From the NCBI GenBank assembly GCA_903813345.2, contig CAIIXF020000004.1, forward strand, positions 27,097,985 to 27,161,984: DNA of 64,000 nucleotides. Direction: 5' to 3'. The notes beneath the pieces were generated by a model, which was not told the DNA's origin, did no database searches, and worked only from the letters and a program-made list of their open reading frames with translations. Origin of the DNA: Owenia fusiformis. Its lineage: Eukaryota; Annelida; Polychaeta; Sabellida; Oweniidae. Positions 36,301 through 48,300 of this stretch are shown here, piece by piece (the stretch's first letter is position 1; each line of letters starts with the position of its first letter). Made by a program: the position numbers and the translations under genes.

Positions 36301-39300
36301 CATGTAACAGTGTACAATATATGTAACAATGTGCAATACATGTGTACAATACAAAGAAGATTTTACAATATATGTAGCAGTCTACAATACCTGTCACAGT
36401 GTACAATATATGTAAAAGTGTACAATACTGTACATATTACAGTGTACAATATATGTAACATTGCATGCATCAGGGTACATCAGGGTGGCATGTAATTTTC
36501 AAGTTTTCGGAATTCCTATTTTTAGTTGATAGAAAAGTTGTGGAGTACTTTTCTTTGATAAATTTATGACATTACTCTATTATGTTGTTTTAGGAACAAG
36601 TTTTGACACACGGGGAAACAAACACTGATGAAGCTCTGCTCGATGGCCATCTTGGTATCACTAGAGAACTTGTCTCTTTTCAAACACCTGAGAAAAAATT
36701 TCAACTGGGTTCAGAAGATGGAGGCTCCAATCTCATTAAAGTAAGATTTGTATTAGAATATGTTCTCAAAATTATATGTACTCATTCTACCTACTAAATA
36801 CAATGAAAGTTGATCGCGGACTTTTCACATGTTTTAGCGACTCAATTTGGACTTTCATGGGGGCAGTACTATAACTTATTTAAAATTCTTAAAACATGTG
36901 CCAACAACAATAAGCATAATATTCCATGTTGCATTCATCTTGGTGAAGAAGGCATCTGGTAAAGTCTTTATTTTTAAACCATTCCAAGGCATTTCGAGTC
37001 GAAATTGCAAAAAATTTAAATGTTGAAATTTGTCAGATTGCAAACTGAAATAGCTTTGACCCCCTCCCCCCAAACTAGATTTATTTAGTCCGCGATCAAC
37101 TTTCATCGTATTTAGTTTTAAGGGGGAGAGGGGGGGGGGTCCAACTCAAAACTAGATTTATTTAGTTTTCTATCAGACATTGATCTTTTGATGCCTCCCC
37201 TAAAAGATGGAAGCTTCAATCTCAAGTACAGTAAAACCTCAAATCTGAACACCACTTTGGCAAGCCAATATGTTCTGATAGGCAGGTGTTCTCATTTTTG
37301 AGTTTTTTTCAACATGGATTCTATGGTGGATTAGCAAACGGAACCAATAAAGTGTTCGCATTGAGAGGTGTTCTAATTAGAGAGGTGTTCAGATATATGG
37401 GTTATACATCAAATCATTCAAATGAATTACCTGAGCAAGCTGAAAAGATTTTTGTGATACTGAAAAAATTGGTATTTTCTTGTGAAGAATTTGGACCAAC
37501 ATGTACCTGCACAAATTAAACAAAGTAACTTTCATGAGCAAAATTTCATTAATCTTTCTTATTGTAGGAATTAGTTGAAGATTTTGTGTTCCCCGCATCC
37601 AAGTTAGTGCTGCAGCTGCGAAAAATGAATGGAGAACTCCCCTCAGAGCAGGCTATTCCTATTTGTTCCACCCCTCTTACCATTACTGCAGCATTCGACT
37701 TGCTAGTTTCCCTATGTACAGGTTGTGTACAAAGCCTGAAGGTGTTGGCAGATATGTTAACAGGCATGTACTACCAAGGTAAGCATTTCTCATTTGTGCT
37801 ATTTCATAAAATTTTCTTAATAGACCATTTCACTCACCTGGTATTCTTAATTTCACCTCACCTATTCTAAACTTCACCTCACCTATTCTAAATTTCACCT
37901 CATCTATTCTAAATTTCACCTCACCTTTTCTTAATTTCACCTCACCTATTCTTAATTTGACCTCACTTATTCTTAATTTCACCTCACCTATTCTAAATTT
38001 GACCTCACCTATTCATTATTTCACCTCACCTATTCTTAACTTCGCCTCACCTAATTTAAGATCCTGAATACATCCCTGGACTATTAATGCTTTTAATCTC
38101 AATTAAACCTCACTTTCTTTCAGGAACTGAGCCGCCATTGGTCGAATGGGAATACCTGCCACCTATTGGTCCGAGGCCATACAAAGGTTTTGTCGGGCTG
38201 AAGAACGCTGGTGCCACCTGTTATATGAACTCTGTACTACAGCAGTTATTTATGATTGATCCAATAAGAACGGGAATTCTGGCAGTAGAGGGCGCTGCTA
38301 ATGATATTGAAGATGATATTCAAGCTGATGAGAAATACGAGAATGAGGTACGCTTACCCTTTAAAGAATACTTGGCTTAATATCGGCCTTGAGTTTCAAG
38401 AATGATAAAAAACTGTTCTGTGATAAATTGATGTTAAAAGATAGGTATCCATATGGTAAACTGAATTCAACAATGTTTTTTCTCTTAAACCAATTATTGA
38501 AAACATTCTGTAAAAAACACAGTCCTTTATGTAATGTTGACTGATTGGCAACAATTTAATGAAACGCGTGTTCAAAAAGTTTGCCATATCGATACCACTC
38601 CTTTGTGATAAATTGAGGTTGAATGTGAACTAGTTATTTAAAGATTAAAGTGTCTGATTTTCTTGCATTTCCATACAATTTAGAGGGGTAGCTATGTGCC
38701 CCTGTAACTCATTTCTTGCTAATTTTCAAGTCTTTTGATTGTGTAAGTTTGTTTGACTTACTTAGAATGAGAATTATTGTTAAATAGCCCTTCAGACGAA
38801 ATAAATGGAAAATTGGACTAATAAATCTTTTTTTAGACGAACATCGACAATTTAGAAGATGAGCGAAAGGATGATGATAAACCAGTGTTATCCAAAGAGG
38901 AGGAGAGGAAACAATACAACCTTGGGCTACTGAAACACGTCCAGGCCATATTTGGGCATTTAGCTTGCACACGATTGCAGTATTATATTCCTAGGGGATT
39001 TTGGAAACACTTCAAGTAAGTGATATGTAAAATAAAAATATTTTGAAAAAATAATGTTTGGTTGGGATAAAGTAAAATCCTTCAGTTAGTACATCCATCT
39101 GCCCATCCCTCAGTTTTTATCAAACTCTGAAAAATTGCTTTACCATAGTTGTTGATGTGGTGCGGGCAGGCAGGAGGGTGCCACATAAATTTTGCCATTA
39201 AAATTCCAGAAAACTGCTCGGATCCATTTACAGTTTTTTGAATTTTCTAGTTTTTTTACTCTGTGATGAATTCACTATTTTTTAGAATTTTGTCCATTTG

Positions 39301-42300
39301 GGAAAATGATTAATTTTTTTGTACTGTTTCCAGGCTTCAGGGGGAGGCAGTTAACTTACGAGAACAGCATGATGCCTTGGAATTCTTCAACAGCCTTGTA
39401 GATAGTTTAGATGAAGCACTGAAGTCCCTCTCTTACCCAACTGTTCTTTCAAAAGTTCTTGGTGGCTCATTTGCTGACCAGAAGATCTGTCAAGACTGTC
39501 CGCATAGGTGAGTAGGGTTAACTATTAAACACTTTGGTTGGCTCACATGGTAAGCCAATGGAATCACTCGATTCTGTCCATTTAACTGTCTGCACCTGTC
39601 ACCATTTTTCATCTTGATCAATGCTAATATCCACTTTAGGGGGTCCATATTTATAATTTACGCCATTGATTCCTAGCTACTACTTTTCGGCATCAGCTTT
39701 TTCGCCATGTTATCCTCCCATATATAATGGTCATTGGCATATTTCAGTTTTATTCACTTTAGTCCCAAATTTTTTTTTTCAATTTCAAATTATTTATATT
39801 TCCTGGATATTGACATAAATACAAATGTATGCCTTTGTTAACAACATTAGCGACAAAGTACCAAATAGTAAGATAAGTTTTTCTCTTTCAGATACTCCAG
39901 AGAAGAATCATTCACAACATTGAACATAGATATCAGAAACCAACAGAACCTATTAGAATCACTAGAGCAGTATGTAAAAGGAGATCTTCTGGAGGGAGCC
40001 AATGCTTATAGATGTGAAAAATGTGATAAAAAGGTAGACTTCTTTACTCCATTTTTATGTTACCACCAAAAAGGTCAAAAAGGTATTTTTTCAACTTGCT
40101 TCAAATTGACCAATTACAAGTTCCCAGAAATTCCAATCTGACTTTAGATTTGATATTTGACCTGGTAAAAAAGGTCTAAAAGGTCTTCAGGTTAAAAAAG
40201 GTCAAAAGGTATTTTTCAACTTGCTTCAAATTGATTGAATTTTCTTGGTGGTGGTGACATTTTGTCATGTTAATGACTTGTATGCAATTTCAATCAAACT
40301 GTTTGATGTATGAGTTGATATTTGCAGCAATGTTTCTTGATATGAATATATAGAACTGATTAGTTTTTTTAAGGTGCTTTGTATGCACAACATTTTTCAG
40401 TCTGTGGCTTTTGTTATTATTTCACCACCACAAGTGGTGACATATTGTTATAATTTTCATTTTTGTGGATGGTGTTTGTCAGTTTGTGTTCAGCGTTCGG
40501 TATTTGGCAGTCCTCATTTGTAACAAATGGCAGGGAGTGACATTTTGCATGTTAATGTCTTGTTTTTATCATGTGTGATTTTTGACTCATTTTTTTCAGG
40601 TGGATACTGTAAAAAGAATGTGTATCAAGAAGCTGCCTCCTATTCTAGCCATACAATTGAAAAGGTTTGATTACGATTGGGAAAGAGAATGTGCCATAAA
40701 ATTTAACGACTATTTTGAATTCCCGAGAGAAGTCGACATGGAACCTTACACTGTACAAGGCTTAGCAAGAATAGAAGGTGAGAAAATGCTGCTAATTGTA
40801 TTGTATTGTATTTTTTGTTTACCACCAATGAAGGTGAGCAATACCTCTTGGGTATGTCCGGTATATATACGGTCGTAATTTACGTAATTAACATGGAAGA
40901 AAGACCCAGAAATAATACTTGTATTCTTTGGCAAACTGATGGAATAAATGAATGAAAAATAGAATGCAAGAAGTTTTTGAACACTTTACCTTTTTGTAAG
41001 CAACATTTGACTGTGAAACCCTTTAGAAGAAGTTTTGATTTTTAGTTTTACTTTTAGTTTATAGTAACATCTGACTCCCAATACCCTTTAGCCCTTTGTA
41101 AGAGTAATTAGCCCCTCTTAACTTCACTGATGAATCCTGAACTCCATGAGCAAGTTAGAGCTTGCCATTGTTTTTTGTCATTGATTCTCAGATCAAAAAT
41201 TGGTAATTGTAAAAATTATGAAAAACTTATTCATTATCAACTTCTATATTCTATTTTTATTTATTTATTTTTTTTAATTATATAAAAAAAATTTAAAAAA
41301 ACTTCTTTATTCTATGTCGGCCTTTAAATGATTTCAGGGGAAGTGATAGAAGAAGACGAATTCTTTGATCCAAACATCAAACGTTGCACAAACTACCGTC
41401 TAGTTGGTGTGGTAGTCCATAGTGGCCAAGCTAGTGGAGGCCATTATTATTCCTATATCCTACACAGGCCAAAGGGGGACAGTCATCCTAAATGGTACAA
41501 GTTTGACGATGGTGATGTCACTGAGTGCAAAATGGAAGATGATGAAGTAAGAGATTTTTTGAGATTAGTATGGCAAAGATACAAGGGGCGATCCATATAT
41601 TCTGATAAAAATAAGAGGGATATGTGGAAAAAATCACAAAATGATAGCAATTTTATCAGAATATATGGATCGCCCCTTGTATATTTGTAAAGTTTTAAAG
41701 GTATTTGCTTTTGGAAATTTACTATATCAGTATTGCACCTTTGGGTACTCGTACTGTCTTGTGACCAATTTGCTGGATGGCACATTATGGGCATCCCAAG
41801 ATCAACACGTCTACACGTTTCCATTTGAGGGATCGATTTCAATTTTTTCAAAGATATACTTGACGGCAGATTTTACGGTGGCCATTTTGAATTTCTTTCC
41901 CAAAACCATATCATCACATTTCCAGACAAACCACAAAATAGTTAAATTTGAAATTTTCAGGGATGTTCCTTGGCATAAAACTGGGCATGCTGGGAAAATC
42001 TTAAAAGGCCATTTGGACTTTTGTCTATCAACATTTCCCATGCAAACTGTGGTGTGAAAAGCTAACTGGTTACTTTAATCCATTATGATCATAATTACAA
42101 AAAACTACTCAGTTATAAGATTGCCAAATTTTATAACATTATGTCTTCTTTATATTCTATTCAAGGTTGTGATATAGTTTTATATGATTGGTACTACCTT
42201 GGGCATCACGTGCATATCTCTATTTCTTATTTAATGTTAAAATATATACAGGTTGGTCCAAAAAAAGTGAACCCCTGCAACAGGCTATATTTTCCTTAAT

Positions 42301-45300
42301 ACTTGCATGAATAGACTCATATAATCACTTGTTGTAGCGAAAGGTCTAACATTTTGGTTGATGCCATAATTTATTCTCAGTCTTAAGTTTTGAAGAAATT
42401 ACAAGAGTTTGACAAACATGCCTGAAAATTAGATATTGTGCAAAATTTTACCAATGTGATTCACGGAAATTCTTGAAACACATTGGATGATCTTAAACAG
42501 CTTTCAGTTAGAGATACAAGTTTAAAACCCTACCATATAATAAAAGGGACACTATTTAAGCAGAAAACACATTTCACACTTTCATTGATCATTTTAACCA
42601 TACAACAGTTCAGGGGTATGTTACCTGCACAAACAGTTAAAGGAGGGCCTCCTGCGGAAGGAAGTTGCCCCCTGTGACCAGGAATCTGAGAAGCCCTTCG
42701 TCAAATGTCTTTAAAAAATCAAAAGAAAATCCAATATTCAATGTTTTGGTTAGTGCTCATAATTTCTGCAAATTCTAAGAAAAATGTATGGTACCAACAA
42801 AAATTTTAGACCTTCCTCTGCAACATGTGAAAATAAAAAAGAATTCAAGCAAGTAATAAGGGAACTAATTCACTTTTTTGGACCACCCTGTACAAGCTTC
42901 TCTGGAATTGGATTGGATTATTTGAAGCAAAAATGTTCTACGATAAAACAATATTTTCATAAAATACATGTATGTGTTTTTTTTAGGAAATGAGAAACCA
43001 ATGTTTCGGAGGGGAGTATCTAGGAGAAGTGTTCGACCATTTACTCAAACGTATGTCCTACAGGCGGCAAAAACGATGGTGGAATGCATACATTCTATTC
43101 TATGAGAAAATAGATGGACCAAATAGTGTTTTAGACAAAGAACTTACAAAAAGCATGCAGGATCTAACCATCAGTGAGTTACAAATGATTTTGTTTTTAT
43201 TCCTAAATCAATGTTGTAGCAATTGGTTGTGGGAGAGTGGGTATTTTGAAGTGTAAAAAAGAGAAAGCTTTTTTCTTGGTAAATTTGGTTACGGAAGACT
43301 TTCCTGAATTGTGAAACACTCATTAGCCATATTATATAACATTAACCTCTGTCATTCTTGGCCTCAGAGTCATTTCTTAGGTGACGAGAAATTTTGTCAC
43401 TTGGGAGTCAGATAACCTGTTACAAAATCTTTCACTAAAATTGCTCTAATTTGAACAATCTTATTTTAAGATTATTTCTACTCACATCTAGTCTATATAA
43501 ATATAAAATGTGTAGATATGATCTCTGCCAGCTAATTTTTACTAAATTGAGCATTATCTATTGTATATGTATGTAGTAAAATGTCAAAAGCTGGCAAAAA
43601 TGAAGAATTCTCTGGTTTCAAAACGATTTTTGAGCCTGGGATTCAAGAGGTTAATACATATTAAAAGAAAGTAAATGAAGTTTATAACTTTCTAATATTT
43701 CAGCTAATAAAACTAGTCAAGTGAAAATGCCAATGGCAATTGAACGCTGCGTTAGGAAACAGAACATCCAGTTCCTTCACAATCGAAGTCAGTTCTGTGT
43801 AGAATACTTCCAGTTCATCCGTAAACTACTCATGTGCAATAATCCCTATATACAGTTGCAAGGGGGACATGATAAATTGGTAAGTAAACTACTCATGTGC
43901 AATAATCCCTATATACAGTTGCAAGGGGGACATGATAAATTGGTAAGTAAACTACTCATGTGCAATAATCCCTATATACAGTTGCAAGGGGGACATGATA
44001 AATTGGTAAGTAAACTACTCCTGTGTAATACTCCCTATATACAGTTGCAAGGGGGACATGATAAATTGGTAAGTAAACTACTCATGTGCAATAATCCCTA
44101 TATACAGTTGCAAGGGGGACATGATAAATTGGTAAGTAAACTACTCCTGTGTAATACTCCCTATATACGCAAGGGGGACATGATAAATTGGTAAGTAAAC
44201 TACTCCTGTGTAATACTCCCTATATACAGTTGCAAGGGGGACATGATAAATTGGTAAGTAAACTACTCATGTGCAATAATCCCTATATACAGTTGCAAGG
44301 GGGACATGATAAATTGGTAAGTAAACTACTCATGTGCAATAATCCCTATATACAGTTGCAAGGGGGACATGATAAATTGGTAAGTAAACTACTCATGTGC
44401 AATAATCCCTATATACAGTTGCAAGGGGGACATGATAAATTGGTAAGTAAACTACTTATGTGTAATACTCCCTATATACAGTTGCAAGGGGGACATGATA
44501 AATTGGTAAGTAAACTACTCCTGTGTAATACTCCCTATATACAGTTGCAAGGGGGACATGATAAATTGGTAAGTAAACTACTCATGTGCAATAATCCCTA
44601 TATACAGTTGCAAGGGGGACATGATAAATTGGTAAGTAAACTACTTATGTGTAATACTCCCTATATACAGTTGCAAGGGGGACATGATAAATTGGTAAGT
44701 AAACTACTCATGTGCAATACTCCCTATATACAGTTGCAAGGGGGACATGATAAATTGGTAAGTAAACTACTCCTGTGTAATACTCCCTATATACAGTTGC
44801 AAGGGGGACATGATAAATTGGTAAGTAAACTACTCATGTGCAATAATCCCTATATACAGTTGCAAGGGGGACATGATAAATTGGTAAGTAAACTACTCAT
44901 GTGCAATAATCCCTATATACAGTTGCAAGGGGGACATGATAAATTGGTAAGTAAACTACTCATGTGTAATAATCCCTATATACAGTTGCAAGGGGGACAT
45001 GATAAATTGGTAAGTAAACTACTCATGTGTAATAATCCCTATATACAGTTGCAAGGGGGACATGATAAATTGGTAAGTAAACTACTCATGTGCAATAATC
45101 CCTATATACAGTTGCAAGGGGGACATGATAAATTGGTAAGTAAACTACTCCTGTGTAATACTTCCTATATGTATACAGTTGCAAGGGGGACATGATAAAT
45201 TGGTAAGTAAACTACTCATGTGCAATAATCCCTATATACAGTTGCAAGGGGGACATGATAAATTGGTAAGTAAACTACTCCTGTGTAATACTCCCTATAT

Positions 45301-48300
45301 GTATACAGTTGCAAGGGGGACATGATAAATTGGTAAGTAAACTACTCATGTGCAATAATTCCTATATACAGTTGCAAGGGGGACATGATAAATTGGTAAG
45401 TAAACTACTCCTGTGTAATACTCCCTATATGTATACAGTTGCAAGGGGGACATGATAAATTGGTAAGTAAACTACTCCTGTGTAATACTCCCTATATGTA
45501 TACAGTTGCAAGGGGGACATGATAAATTGGTAAGTAAACTACTCATGTGCAATAATCCCTATATACAGTTGCAAGGGGGACATGATAAATTGGTAAGTAA
45601 ACTACTCCTGTGTAATACTCCCTATATGTATACAGTTGCAAGGGGGACATGATAAATTGGTAAGTAAACTACTCCTGTGTAATACTCCCTATATGTATAC
45701 AGTTGCAAGGGGGACATGATAAATTGGTAAGTAAACTACTCATGTGCAATAATCCCTATATACAGTTGCAAGGGGGACATGATAAATTGGTAAGTAAACT
45801 ACTCATGTGCAATAATCCTTATATACAGTTGCAAGGGGGACATGATAAATTGGTAAGTAAACTACTCATGTGCAATAATCCCTATATACAGTTGCAAGGG
45901 GGACATGATAAATTGGTAAGTAAACTACTCATGTGCAATAATCCCTATATACAGTTGCAAGGGGGACATGATAAATTGGTAAGTAAACTACTCATGTGCA
46001 ATAATCCCTATATACAGTTGCAAGGGGGACATGATAAATTGGTAAGTAAACTACTTATGTGTAATACTCCCTATATACAGTTGCAAGGGGGACATGATAA
46101 ATTGGTAAGTAAACTACTCCTGTGTAATACTCCCTATATACAGTTGCAAGGGGGACATGATAAATTGGTAAGTAAACTACTTATGTGTAATACTCCCTAT
46201 ATACAGTTGCAAGGGGGACATGATAAATTGGTAAGTAAACTACTCCTGTGTAATACTCCCTATATACAGTTGCAAGGGGGACATGATAAATTGGTAAGTA
46301 AACTACTCCTGTGTAATACTCCCTATATACAGTTGCAAGGGGGACATGATAAATTGGTAAGTAAACTACTCCTGTGTAATACTCCCTATATACAGTTGCA
46401 AGGGGGACATGATAAATTGGTAAGTAAACTACTCATGTGCAATAATCCCTATATACAGTTGCAAGGGGGACATGATAAATTGGTAAGTAAACTACTCCTG
46501 TGTAATACTCCCTATATACAGTTGCAAGGGGGACATGATAAATTGGTAAGTAAACTACTCCTGTGTAATACTCCCTATATACAGTTGCAAGGGGGACATG
46601 ATAAATTGGTAAGTAAACTACTCATGTGCAATAATCCCTATATACAGTTGCAAGGGGGACATGATAAATTGGTAAGTAAACTACTCCTGTGTAATACTCC
46701 CTATATACAGTTGCAAGGGGGACATGATAAATTGGTAAGTAAACTACTCCTGTGTAATACTCCCTATATGTATACAGTTGCAAGGGGGACATAATAAATT
46801 GGAAAGTTGAATTTTGGTACGTGCTGGCTCATTGGTAGTCTGTCAATTTTCCAGATGATTTACTGTAACTCTTAAGAGGGCATTTAAATCTGCTCAATTC
46901 TTGGATCCAATCTTGGAACTTTTAAATTTTGTAATTGAGATATTTTGTAGAGGTAATAAAATGAAAATGTTGTTAAAATTCGAGAAACGTAATCTTCCAG
47001 AGTCCAGATTTATACATAGAGATTCAAATCTTGAGGATTTATAGATCAGTCAAATAATCCATTACATTTGTTAGATCTACATCTCATACCCCCCCCCCCT
47101 TCCCCTTTAACAATATTAACTTTCAATATGTTTTCTTCCAGAGTGCAGATGCAGAGTCATTAGCGATGACAAGCATTCAGTCAAATAATCCATTATATTT
47201 GCTAGATCTACATCTCATAACCCCCCCCCCCCCCCTTCCCCATTAATAATATTAACTTTCAATATGTTTTCTTCCAGAGTGCTGATGCAGAGTCATTAGC
47301 GATGACAAGCATCCAGCTGGCATCAAAGTTTCTTTTCTCCGTGGGCTTTCATACAAAGAAAAATCTCAGGTAATTTCCCAATTTAAGTTATGTTTGAGTT
47401 GTTTAATTGAATACAATGAATTTTTCTATTAAGAGCCCAAATTTCCTGATTTTAGTGATTTCAACCTCGAGAATCATAAAATATATAAAATGAAAGGATA
47501 CTGTTGTTTGAATTTGATTTTAATCTCTCTGAAAAATAGATAACACTGAACCAATCAGATTAGGAGAATCAAAATTCAGCTTTGATATCTTGAGTTTTTC
47601 AACATTTGTGAAAAAAAACAGTTCAAGCATAGGCGCATGTCTTTAATTTGGGTTTTGTAGTTTCTATGGAAACTAGTGTAATAATTTTGTAGTTTTTATG
47701 GAAACTAGTGTAATAAGCTTTATGTCCAATTACAGAGGTGCAGCTAATGAGTGGTACGACGCACTTAGTATTCACTTACGGCACAGTAAGACTGTACGTA
47801 ACTGGTTCGCACACACAGTGCTTTTCAGCCACCCTACCAGGTTCTCTGAGTATCTATTAGAGTGTCCGAGTTCTGAGGTAAGATTTTTATAGCACCACCG
47901 CAATTGGGTGACACATTGTTATAAGTCTCCAACTTTTTTGTGGACTTTCTTCGGTGGTTGGTATTTTCATGTTAATGGCCTAATTTGAGAAATACAAGGT
48001 TTTTTAGCACAGGGCAACAAGAGAATAAATATTTATTTGTTATAACAAATCTGGTGTGGTTTTGATTTTAAAATTTCAATCTCCAATTTTTTTTTGCCAG
48101 TTGTTGCCTGTTTGTTGCCAGAATTCATATGAAACATGAATAATGCTCATTTAATATATCACAATTTTTAGTAAAAATCTGTAAATCTGTAAAGACATAT
48201 TCCACTAAAATCCTCTGTTTTGGTTTTTCAGGTGCGAACAGCATTTATGAAAATCATTGTATTCCTGTCGCATTTTTCACTACAAGATGGCACATGTCCC

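Noticed and set aside
41641-42057. 138-codon open frame in USP9X intron 37
   Set aside because: No recognised domain, it overlaps a hairpin repeat, and an antisense frame of similar size is present, as expected by chance in such sequence.
44188-46794. 335- and 363-codon open frames in the 63-bp array
   Set aside because: These are translations of the tandem units downstream of a frame-breaking unit, so they are not reachable from the USP9X frame. Only the first five units are in frame.
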